In this document: positions 1 through 5,557 of the stretch, one piece after another | Position numbering within the stretch: position 1 is the first letter of the stretch | Layout: each line of letters begins with the position of its first letter | NCBI GenBank assembly: GCA_016840945.1 | Contig: JAEORJ010000305.1 | Location: 1 to 9,274, forward strand | Origin: Candidatus Gerdarchaeota archaeon | GTDB taxonomy: Archaea > Asgardarchaeota > Heimdallarchaeia > JABLTI01 | Length of the DNA: 9,274 nt | Direction of reading: 5' to 3' | Position numbers and translations under genes: made by a program | The notes under the pieces: model-generated | Told to the model about the DNA's origin: nothing | The model's database searches: none | The model's input: the letters and a program-made list of their open reading frames with translations, nothing else

Positions 1-15
1 AAGAAAAAGAAGTAA
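1..15 (+). CDS. Possible last codons of an upstream gene (partial)
   Basis: In frame 1 the window opens with four lysine codons followed by a TAA stop. Lysine-rich C-termini are seen on other proteins in this window, and a small hairpin with a T-run follows about 17 bases later, as would be expected after a gene end. Four codons cannot identify a protein, and another frame is also open here (to position 85), so this is only a suggestion. Confidence 0.25.
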   Translation, partial: KKKK

Positions 16-31
16 TAAATTAGTTAGATTT

Positions 32-50
32 AACCTTGAGGTTGATTTTT
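32..50 (+). terminator. Possible terminator of the upstream gene
   Basis: A short hairpin with arms AACCT (32-36) and AGGTT (39-43) is followed by a five-T run (46-50). It lies just past the possible upstream stop codon at 13-15. The stem is only 5 bp and archaeal termination depends mainly on T-tracts, so the call is weak. Confidence 0.3.
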
Positions 51-71
51 GCTCAAATATTTTGTATTTAA

Positions 72-86
72 GTCACATCTTGTGAC
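72..86. promoter_or_regulatory. Palindromic operator candidate upstream of the MFS gene
   Basis: GTCACA (72-77) and TGTGAC (81-86) form a perfect 6-bp inverted repeat around TCT. The site lies 78 bp before the MFS start codon and immediately downstream of a TATA-like stretch, TTTGTATTTAA (61-71). A bound protein there would cover the region between TATA box and transcription start. The arrangement suits a dimeric repressor controlling the exporter, but the regulator is unknown. Confidence 0.4.
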
Positions 87-135
87 CTCAAATAGAGACT
101 TCAAAAAGTGAATCGCTCTTTTTAAGCAATTTACC

Positions 136-146
136 ATTATTAAATT
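136..146 (+). promoter_or_regulatory. Candidate TATA box for the MFS gene
   Basis: ATTATTAAATT is centred about 23 bp before the ATG at 164, which would give a nearly leaderless transcript. A second TATA-like stretch at 61-71 would give a leader of about 70 nt with the palindrome at 72-86 close to its start. The sequence does not decide between them. Confidence 0.35.
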
Positions 147-163
147 GTGATTTACTCCTTGAG

Positions 164-1681
164 ATGATTACAATGGTAATGGTTGTAGAAGAAGAAAGTT
201 TAATCTTAAAAGAAAAAGCGATTATTGAAGATGATAAACCATCAATAAAAAACATACTTACAAATAAATCATATATGTTAGTTTTTGGGGGGCAAATACT
301 CAATCTAATTGCATCTATTTTAATAGGAATGACTTTGTCATACTTGATTTATGATACAACTCAAAATGCATCACTCATGGCTTTAATGGGTATTTTAGGT
401 GCTTTACCTACGGTCCTTTTAGTAACCTTTGCAGGTATTATTGTAGACAGATTTGATCAAAGAAAATTAATCTTCATTACAACCCTCTTAAGAGCAATCC
501 TTTTTGTTGGCTATCTAGTTTTCTATTTATTTATGGACAGATTAGTTCAAACCAATATTTACTATGAATTTCTACACGAAGGAGTAATTATAAGAATTAC
601 AGAAATTAAATACATCCATTTTATTTGGCCCATATACACCTTACTTTTCACCAACAATTTAGTCTTTACTTTGAATACTCTTACTGTTAGCACTTATTCA
701 AAATTCATTGTTGAGAAGAAGAATCTACTAATTGCAAATTCATTTAATTCAACAGTTTCTCAAATAGCAAATGTCATTGGTCCTATTCTTGCGGGAATGA
801 TCATTACTGTAAGTTATCTACTTAGTTTTACTATCGGTATCGGAATTGCTAGTTTAGGATCAATTGTTTGTCTTTTACTAATATCAAAAGGAAAACAACC
901 ACCCGTAAAAGAGAAAGAAGTAAAAACTTTCAAAGATGAGGTTAAACGAATTAAAGAGGATTTGAAAATTGGATTTAATACCATTCGTTCCATACCTAAA
1001 GTTCTCTATGTTTCAATTGTCTATACTGTCTTTAATTTTGGAACTTCTTTTGTTAATGGCATGTTTAATGTCGTTTTACAAGGGGAAATGGAAATGAATG
1101 CCACGTGGTATGGTGCTGTAGTTGCTGTTATGTCAATAATAGGAGTTATAACTTCACTAGTAATAATGAAACTTGGGAAAATAAATCGTAAATTGATCGT
1201 TATTAATATAGTCATATTTGCAGAAGCAATAGGTTTAGCACTTTTTTCATTTGTACGTAATCCTTGGATTATGTTATTTGTTGTAACAATTCCATTTGGA
1301 TTTGTTAATGGAGGGGCAAATATTCCTTCCTTTACATTACGTCAAGAGAAAATTCCCCATGAAAAATTAGGGCGAGCAACATCTTTTAGTTTTATGTTTA
1401 CTTCTTCAGCAAATGTCATTGGATTTGTCATTTTAACATTGATTGCCAATTTATTATCACCGATGATCATTTTATTGATAAGTTCAGGAATTTGCTTGGT
1501 ACTAGTTATAATATCATTCATATTTTTCCTAACTAAACCTTCCTTGAGATGTTCAGATTATACAAATAAATTTGATATGTCAATAAAGAAAATAGATCAA
1601 GAATTGATTGAAGATCAAGTAACCGAAACAAATGTAGAAAAGAAAAAAGAGCTTATACCCATTGCAGCTAGTTCTAAATGA
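164..1681 (+). CDS. MFS transporter, probable exporter
   Basis: A 505-residue integral membrane protein of the major facilitator superfamily, moving small solutes or drugs by secondary transport. Hydrophobic segments begin near residue 37 and run to about 456, in two halves split by a charged cytoplasmic loop (about 241-275, rich in K and E). The loop after the second helix carries the MFS signature as G91-IIV-D95-R96-FDQ-R100-K101. The equivalent loop of the second half reads LRQEKIPHEKLGRATSF (392-408), resembling the MFS_3/EntS-type exporter branch. A hydrophilic insert (about 125-150) precedes the fourth helix, and the last 45 residues are a charged tail. Possible starts are ATG 164, 173 and 179; the first is used and no Shine-Dalgarno site decides it. 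It appears monocistronic, with a palindromic operator candidate upstream. The substrate cannot be read from the sequence. Confidence 0.9.
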   Translation: MITMVMVVEEESLILKEKAIIEDDKPSIKNILTNKSYMLVFGGQILNLIASILIGMTLSYLIYDTTQNASLMALMGILGALPTVLLVTFAGIIVDRFDQRKLIFITTLLRAILFVGYLVFYLFMDRLVQTNIYYEFLHEGVIIRITEIKYIHFIWPIYTLLFTNNLVFTLNTLTVSTYSKFIVEKKNLLIANSFNSTVSQIANVIGPILAGMIITVSYLLSFTIGIGIASLGSIVCLLLISKGKQPPVKEKEVKTFKDEVKRIKEDLKIGFNTIRSIPKVLYVSIVYTVFNFGTSFVNGMFNVVLQGEMEMNATWYGAVVAVMSIIGVITSLVIMKLGKINRKLIVINIVIFAEAIGLALFSFVRNPWIMLFVVTIPFGFVNGGANIPSFTLRQEKIPHEKLGRATSFSFMFTSSANVIGFVILTLIANLLSPMIILLISSGICLVLVIISFIFFLTKPSLRCSDYTNKFDMSIKKIDQELIEDQVTETNVEKKKELIPIAASSK

Positions 1682-1702
1682 GTTTAGGCTCTTTTTCTTC
1701 CT
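1644..1702 (+). terminator. T-rich terminator region of the MFS gene
   Basis: AAAAAGAGC (1644-1652) and GCTCTTTTT (1688-1696) are a 9-bp inverted repeat spanning the stop codon with a 35-nt loop. The second arm runs into the pyrimidine stretch CTTTTTCTTCC. The T-rich tract alone would suffice for archaeal termination, and the long loop makes the hairpin optional. Confidence 0.4.
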
Positions 1703-1746
1703 TCCAAAAAATATTGGTGTTTCTTTCTGATTTCAATAAGTGAATA

Positions 1747-1756
1747 TTTTTATATT
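1747..1756 (+). promoter_or_regulatory. TATA box of the RING-like protein gene
   Basis: TTTTATATTA is centred about 33 bp before the ATG at 1785, so transcription would begin only a few bases ahead of the start codon. GGGAG at 1776-1780, 4 bases before ATG, could act as a Shine-Dalgarno site if it lies within the leader. Confidence 0.5.
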
Positions 1757-1784
1757 ACACCAATAATTCTTACATGGGAGATTA

Positions 1785-2930
1785 ATGAAAAACAAAGGTT
1801 TGATTATATTAGTAATTAGTTTGAGTATTCTTATACCAATTTTATTTACAATAACATATACAGTTCCACTTGCTGGGATTCATGAACTGAAAATTAATAT
1901 ACCTATAAGTGGTTCAATGTTTGATTCTCGTAAATTTGAGGTTGAAGTTTCTGAAGGCAGTACATATACCGTAATATTTTCCAAAAGCACAGGAAGTATC
2001 GTTGGGCAATTAAGTGTATATTCTGGACCATTTATGGTAAAAGGTTTAGTGGTTGAATCAGAAGTAAGCACAATTGAAATGTTAGTTTTTACTGCTGAAA
2101 AAACAGATACCTATTACATTATCGCAAAAGCTGTAAAGGGTTTTGGATTTTATTCTATAATAATAGAAGATGGTGATTTAAGTTCCGCAACTCCTGATGA
2201 TTTCATTAATATTGGAAAATTACTTGGATTCCTATTACCACCTATTCTTCTTTCATTATTAACAACAGGAATTTATTTTGCAGCGAAAAAAATCCATAGA
2301 CCATTTAGCTTTAGGGAATTAAATCGAGAAGTTAGAAAAATTCAAAACCAACCATATAATTATTCAAATGCAACAACTATACCAACTATGGGATTAGCTG
2401 TTACTTATGACAAATCACCTGAAGAAAAAATGAAAGATTTGAGTAGTATAATAAAAAGATATAATTCTATTTCTTTGAATGAACTCGCTCAATTGCTTGA
2501 ATTTGAAAATACCATAGCACTACAAGAATGGCTGATCGATTTACCAGACTCTTTTGAATTTAAAATAGATAAAGGATATGTAATCATTCCTGAATTCTTG
2601 AAAACTGAATCAAAAGAAGCTGAAGCAGCTTTAAAAACCATTACTGAAAGCTTAACAGGATTGAAATATTATACTTGTTATTATTGTGGTTATCCACTTG
2701 AGAAGGAATCAGAATTTTGTAAAGATTGTGGTAAAGAGATTGAAAGATGTAGTGTTTGTAAATTACCTATTTCTTTTGATGATGATGTCGGTAAATGTAG
2801 TTTGTGTGAATACAAAGCACATTTAGCACACTTACAAGAATGGGTGAAAGTTAATGGTGCTTGTCCACATTGTTTACAAGAAATCCCTATAGAAAGTATA
2901 GTACCAGTTTTTAAAGAAGCAAAAAAATAA
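1785..2930 (+). CDS. Membrane protein with winged-helix-like, zinc-ribbon and RING-like domains
   Basis: A 381-residue protein. Order: signal/TM helix (about 5-27); β-rich extracytoplasmic domain (about 30-130) whose end (FTAEKTDTYY, then GFYSIIIED) resembles the PPC-type β-sandwich; TM helix (about 143-166); linker; a segment (about 215-270) with winged-helix character (SIIKRYNSISLNELAQLLE then a β-hairpin); and two zinc modules. The first is a zinc ribbon, C298-x2-C301-x10-C312-x2-C315. The second is C322-x2-C325-x12-C338-x2-C341-x4-H346-x2-H349-x10-C360-PH-C363, with W353 between the sixth and seventh ligands. This order matches the variant RING fold of Nse1-like proteins, where a tryptophan at this place contacts the E2 enzyme. 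A membrane-tethered ubiquitin-ligase-like role is an inference. A protein-interaction or DNA-binding zinc protein is the alternative. All eight finger ligands are present. Confidence 0.8.
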   Translation: MKNKGLIILVISLSILIPILFTITYTVPLAGIHELKINIPISGSMFDSRKFEVEVSEGSTYTVIFSKSTGSIVGQLSVYSGPFMVKGLVVESEVSTIEMLVFTAEKTDTYYIIAKAVKGFGFYSIIIEDGDLSSATPDDFINIGKLLGFLLPPILLSLLTTGIYFAAKKIHRPFSFRELNREVRKIQNQPYNYSNATTIPTMGLAVTYDKSPEEKMKDLSSIIKRYNSISLNELAQLLEFENTIALQEWLIDLPDSFEFKIDKGYVIIPEFLKTESKEAEAALKTITESLTGLKYYTCYYCGYPLEKESEFCKDCGKEIERCSVCKLPISFDDDVGKCSLCEYKAHLAHLQEWVKVNGACPHCLQEIPIESIVPVFKEAKK

Positions 2931-2961
2931 AAAAGAAACTCAATTACTGACGTTTCTTTTT
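2930..2961. terminator. Bidirectional terminator between convergent genes
   Basis: AAAAAGAAAC (2930-2939) and GTTTCTTTTT (2952-2961) form a perfect 10-bp inverted repeat with a 12-nt loop. Either strand read outward ends in GTTTCTTTTT, a T-rich stop signal. It spans the 13-bp gap between the stop codons at 2930 and 2944 and overlaps the end of the minus-strand gene. Confidence 0.65.
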
Positions 2962-3582
2962 GAAGAAAAAGTAACCACCAATTAATGAAAAGGCAACAGT
3001 GATTATCATACAATCAATGATACTAAAACCAGCCGGCACACTATAATTATATTCATAGTGGGTATAATAGCCTTCTATTATTACTCTGGCTCTTACTGAA
3101 ATTAAATTAGTTTCTCCTAATTCTCTAAAACAAACGAACAGAATGTATTCACCTTCAGGTAATTTGGTTATTGACAGATCTTCTGTTATTAAATATAGGA
3201 AGGTTGAATTTTCTGTTGTTCCGCTTTTTACTACATATTCTGTTAATGTGGGTACTAATACTATATCTCGATAGCTATTGAAAACAATACTACTATTTTC
3301 TAATTGATAGGTAATGTTCACTAAATAGATTGGACCAATATTATCAAACGATAAAGTTATGTCTTCCTCATTTGGATTTGTTACAAGAAAATCAACCATA
3401 AAGAGAAATGAAGAATAATTAACACTTTCTATTAATTGATAAGAATGGGGGAATATAATATTAGTTATATTAATTTCAATTTTCTCTGGTTTAGCTTTAC
3501 TGCTTATACTACTTGTAGCAGATAAAGTGGACAAACATAAAACGAGTAATAAAAATCCAATAAATTTACTCACTTTCCTCAT
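2944..3582 (-). CDS. Surface protein with signal peptide and C-terminal membrane anchor
   Basis: No family recognised. From the ATG at 3582 it has 212 residues: a basic start (MRKVSKF), a hydrophobic signal core and a small-residue cleavage region (SATSSISSKA), then about 150 residues of β-strand-like sequence consistent with an Ig-like sandwich. It ends in a TM helix (FSIIDCMIITVAFSLIGGYF) and a basic tail, FFKKKRQ. Six N-glycosylation sequons (NIT, NYS, NIT, NSS, NST, NYS) fall outside the membrane, as suits a glycosylated archaeal envelope protein. An in-frame ATG at 3606 would add MNYYFLII. The later start is chosen because a TATA-like box (3611-3620) lies about 33 bp before it but only about 9 bp before 3606. 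It converges on the RING-like protein gene across a shared terminator and diverges from the HTSHGSQ-motif gene. Its role is unknown; adhesion or cell-envelope structure would fit. Confidence 0.75.
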   Translation of the reverse strand: MRKVSKFIGFLLLVLCLSTLSATSSISSKAKPEKIEINITNIIFPHSYQLIESVNYSSFLFMVDFLVTNPNEEDITLSFDNIGPIYLVNITYQLENSSIVFNSYRDIVLVPTLTEYVVKSGTTENSTFLYLITEDLSITKLPEGEYILFVCFRELGETNLISVRARVIIEGYYTHYEYNYSVPAGFSIIDCMIITVAFSLIGGYFFFKKKRQ

Positions 3583-3610
3583 TATAATCAAAAAATAATA
3601 GTTCATTAGA

Positions 3611-3620
3611 TATTTTAAAA
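3611..3620 (-). promoter_or_regulatory. TATA box of the minus-strand surface protein gene
   Basis: On the minus strand this reads TTTTAAAATA, centred about 33 bp before the ATG at 3582. The spacing fits a leaderless or near-leaderless transcript and is the main reason to prefer that start over 3606. Confidence 0.45.
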
Positions 3621-3762
3621 GTAACTGGAGTTTTTTCTGGGTAAAAAAACGACAAGTATTAGTTATTTTATTGGTTTTTCCCTTGTTTACTAATGGGTAT
3701 TAAAATAGCTTTATGTAGTAAAAGATTCAATGGTCTATTAGTACTTTTTTGGGTTGATTGCT

Positions 3763-4815
3763 ATGAGTAAAAAATACCTTATTGGGGTAATGATTCTATG
3801 TTTAAGTTTAGCTTCTATCCCCATTCATTTTAAAGTTGAAATTAAAGCAGAATTAGATGTAGATGGTTTGGGAATCCCAATCATTGCTGATCATCGAGTG
3901 GTAAACTACGTTAGACTTGATATGATTGATGATGTAAATATCACTAACGCGAAGAATTTACTTCATATCGCTTATGACCATACTTCTCATGGAAGTCAAA
4001 TAACAGATGGTATGTCAGATTTGCCTGATTTCAAAGAATCCCTTGGAGGTACAAGTGGATTATATGATTGGAATGAAGGTGGTTTAGATGGAGCTGTAGA
4101 TATTGATGAGTACTTTGCTGGAGGATATGATTTAGGAAATCCAGATTTCACAACATGGGCTTCTTTAACAGAAGATTATCTTGATGATGTTGCTAACGAT
4201 GATGTAAATGTTGTTATGTGGTCTTGGTGTGGTGAAGTTTCTGATGCATCTGAATCAAACATTAATCTCTATCTTAGTCAAATGAATCAACTCGAGATAG
4301 ATTATCCCAGTGTTCATTTTGTATACATGACAGGTCATACTGATGGTTCTGGTTTAGAAGGTAATCTTCATATCAGAAATGAACAAATCCGAGCTTATTG
4401 TAGGGATAATAATAAAATCCTCTTTGACTTTGCTGATATTGAATCATATGATCCTGATAATAATTATTATGGAGATAAATATTGTACAGATAATTGCGAT
4501 TATGATTCGGACAATGATACTTATCAAGATGCTAACTGGGCTATTGATTGGCAAGATGATCATCCTGATGAATGGTATAGTTGTGGTTCCGCACACAGTC
4601 AACCATTGAACGCTAATATGAAAGCTTATGCTGCTTGGTGGTTATGGGCCACTTTAGCAGGATGGAATACGACAGAAATCCCCACTCCAACAACTACATG
4701 GACACCTCATCCTAGTCCCTCAAATTCAATTGCTTTTGCAGGAATAATGATAATCACAGTAAGCTTATCAGTTGTTTTAGTTACTATTCGTTTACTCAAA
4801 AGGAGAAAAATTTAA
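3763..4815 (+). CDS. Secreted, C-terminally anchored SGNH-hydrolase-like protein (tentative)
   Basis: A 350-residue protein with a signal peptide (MSKKYLIGVMILCLSLASIP), an extracytoplasmic domain of about 270 residues, a Thr/Pro-rich stalk (TEIPTPTTTWTPHPSPS, 304-320), a TM helix (about 322-343) and a basic tail, LLKRRKI. The domain contains, in order, IAYDHTSHGSQITDG (69-83), VVMWSWCGE (150-158), VYMTGHTDGSG (187-197), ILFDFADIESYDPD (219-232), an Asp-rich stretch with two cysteines (CTDNCDYDSDNDTY, 241-254) and SCGSAHSQPLN (273-283). The spacing of a Ser/His block near the start, a Gly-rich central block and a late His resembles SGNH/GDSL hydrolases, with S75 or S78 as nucleophile candidate and H278 as catalytic His candidate. 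The Asp-rich stretch could bind calcium. Both readings are inference. The ATG at 3763 is preferred over TTG at 3754 because it gives a normal signal peptide. Confidence 0.7.
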   Translation: MSKKYLIGVMILCLSLASIPIHFKVEIKAELDVDGLGIPIIADHRVVNYVRLDMIDDVNITNAKNLLHIAYDHTSHGSQITDGMSDLPDFKESLGGTSGLYDWNEGGLDGAVDIDEYFAGGYDLGNPDFTTWASLTEDYLDDVANDDVNVVMWSWCGEVSDASESNINLYLSQMNQLEIDYPSVHFVYMTGHTDGSGLEGNLHIRNEQIRAYCRDNNKILFDFADIESYDPDNNYYGDKYCTDNCDYDSDNDTYQDANWAIDWQDDHPDEWYSCGSAHSQPLNANMKAYAAWWLWATLAGWNTTEIPTPTTTWTPHPSPSNSIAFAGIMIITVSLSVVLVTIRLLKRRKI

Positions 4816-4829
4816 TTTCTTCTTTTTTT

Positions 4830-4845
4830 ATTTTTTATAAAAAAT
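4830..4845. terminator. Palindromic bidirectional terminator
   Basis: ATTTTTTATAAAAAAT is a perfect 16-bp palindrome. It is preceded on the plus strand by another run of seven T after the stop codon at 4815. On the minus strand it follows directly on the stop codon of the small ORF that ends at 4845. Each strand therefore presents two T-runs, the archaeal signal for transcript release. Confidence 0.6.
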
Positions 4846-5015
4846 TATTTCTCAGCAATTACTTTAACATTATTCGCTGATGTTAGATCTTTTAACGCAA
4901 GCAATCCTTCATCTGACATTTGCGAAAACATATTGATTGGTACGTAAATTATTGTTTTCCCCTTGTTGATTTCCTTATTTACATATTTTATTACCAAAGA
5001 ATCTGCTTCATTCAT
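4845..5015 (-). CDS. Small protein of 56 residues, unknown function
   Basis: Read on the minus strand from ATG at 5015 to TAA at 4845-4847. It begins MNEADSLVIKYVNKEINKGK, continues TIIYVPINMFSQMSDEG and ends in NNVKVIAEK. The composition is ordinary for a soluble protein and suggests helix, strand (TIIYVPIN), helix (SDEGLLALKDL), strand (VKVIAE). Support comes from a TATA-like box about 25 bp before the ATG, a palindromic terminator right after the stop, and no other gene on either strand here. The frame is the same as that of the LAGLIDADG-like gene upstream: its TGA stop at 5058-5060 is followed by 14 open codons before this ATG. It could be a separate gene, a readthrough extension or a severed C-terminal part. 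No family is recognised. Confidence 0.55.
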   Translation of the reverse strand: MNEADSLVIKYVNKEINKGKTIIYVPINMFSQMSDEGLLALKDLTSANNVKVIAEK

Positions 5016-5036
5016 AATGGGATAATTTAATTGAAA

Positions 5037-5044
5037 ATTTAAAA
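5037..5044 (-). promoter_or_regulatory. Candidate TATA box of the 56-aa ORF
   Basis: On the minus strand this reads TTTTAAAT, centred about 25 bp before the ATG at 5015, so a transcript from it would be leaderless. The region is very AT-rich, which lowers the weight of any single TATA match. Confidence 0.35.
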
Positions 5045-5057
5045 AATTATTTGTTAA

Positions 5058-5471
5058 TCAATCTTCCCAATCTAGTTTCTTCCAATAATTGTAAAAAATA
5101 TCTGCTTCTTCGTGATTATCATAGCCAATTTTTTCCTTAAATTTAAGGACATTTGTTTTTCCTACGATAAATAATTCTGATGATTCAGATTCTAATTGGG
5201 GATAATACAAGAATGAATTTATACTGAGCATTTGCAAAGCTTTTTGATAAACCTCAAGTCTTTCAATTGATGTATGTTGTATAGATAGAATGTGTTCATT
5301 ATTCTCACTATAATAGACATTTCCCCGACCATCAAAAACACCTCTAAGATAAGAGGTGATATTTGATTTCTTCCAAGTTAAAATATCGTCAGGATTTCTT
5401 TCAACCTCTTGTTTTTTCTCAGTATAATTTTGCAAATTATAAATTGGTTTATTCTCATCCTGTTGACTCAT
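5058..5471 (-). CDS. LAGLIDADG-like protein, probably without nuclease activity
   Basis: A 137-residue soluble protein. After a polar N-terminal region (1-38) comes a single LAGLIDADG-type core: YLRGVFDGRGNVYY (41-54), a strand ILSIQHTS (61-68), a helix LEVYQKALQMLSINS (72-86), a strand pair ending ELFIVG (99-104), and LKFKEKIGY (109-117). The last matches the 'kF...IGf' end of LAGLIDADG domains. Active homing endonucleases carry an acidic metal-binding residue where this protein has R49 (consensus DGEG or DGDG; here D47-G-R-G50). A single domain lacking the acidic residue points to a domesticated DNA-binding role, comparable to the bacterial regulator WhiA. No intron, intein or inverted repeats surround it. 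A TATA-like box 25 bp before the ATG supports this start. It is transcribed divergently from the PHP gene. Confidence 0.7.
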   Translation of the reverse strand: MSQQDENKPIYNLQNYTEKKQEVERNPDDILTWKKSNITSYLRGVFDGRGNVYYSENNEHILSIQHTSIERLEVYQKALQMLSINSFLYYPQLESESSELFIVGKTNVLKFKEKIGYDNHEEADIFYNYWKKLDWED

Positions 5472-5490
5472 AGGTTCATCCTTCTAATAT

Positions 5491-5500
5491 AGTATAAATT
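5491..5500 (-). promoter_or_regulatory. TATA box of the LAGLIDADG-like gene
   Basis: On the minus strand this reads AATTTATACT, centred about 25 bp before the ATG at 5471. AAGGA lies a few bases upstream of the start codon and could be a weak ribosome binding site. The opposite-strand TATA box is only about 20 bp away, so the two divergent genes may share regulation. Confidence 0.5.
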
Positions 5501-5520
5501 CATATGTACATCTTAGATTT

Positions 5521-5530
5521 TCTATAAAAA
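5521..5530 (+). promoter_or_regulatory. TATA box of the PHP phosphoesterase gene
   Basis: TCTATAAAAA is a good archaeal TATA match centred about 32 bp before the ATG at 5558, predicting a very short leader or none. It supports this start over the internal ATG at 5600. Confidence 0.6.
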
Positions 5531-5557
5531 GAACTAAAAACTCGTTTAGATATAATA

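Noticed and set aside
88..303. Minus-strand ORF of 71 codons
   Set aside because: It overlaps the start of the MFS gene, has low-complexity Ser/Ile-rich sequence typical of an antisense frame, and has no promoter of its own.
1021..1215. Minus-strand ORF of 64 codons
   Set aside because: It lies wholly inside the MFS gene in an antisense frame and has Ile/Thr-rich shadow composition.
1880..2071. Minus-strand ORF of 63 codons
   Set aside because: Antisense shadow of the β-domain of the RING-like membrane protein.
2690..3013. Cysteine-rich minus-strand ORF of 107 codons
   Set aside because: Its cysteines come from reading the zinc-finger region of the plus-strand gene backwards, and it also overlaps the end of the minus-strand surface protein in another frame and the terminator between the genes.
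3621..3733. Possible gene or regulatory RNA in the divergent intergenic region
   Set aside because: Only scattered 6-bp inverted repeats (ATTAGT/ACTAAT) and AT-rich promoter-like sequence are visible; there is no convincing ORF or stable RNA fold.
4379..4609. Plus-strand ORF of 76 codons
   Set aside because: Out-of-frame shadow inside the HTSHGSQ-motif gene, almost entirely Ile/Met/Leu from GAT/AAT-rich codons read in the wrong frame.
5058..5471. Active homing endonuclease or intein remnant
   Set aside because: The acidic residue of the motif is replaced by arginine, there is one motif only, and there are no splice-junction residues or interrupted host gene.
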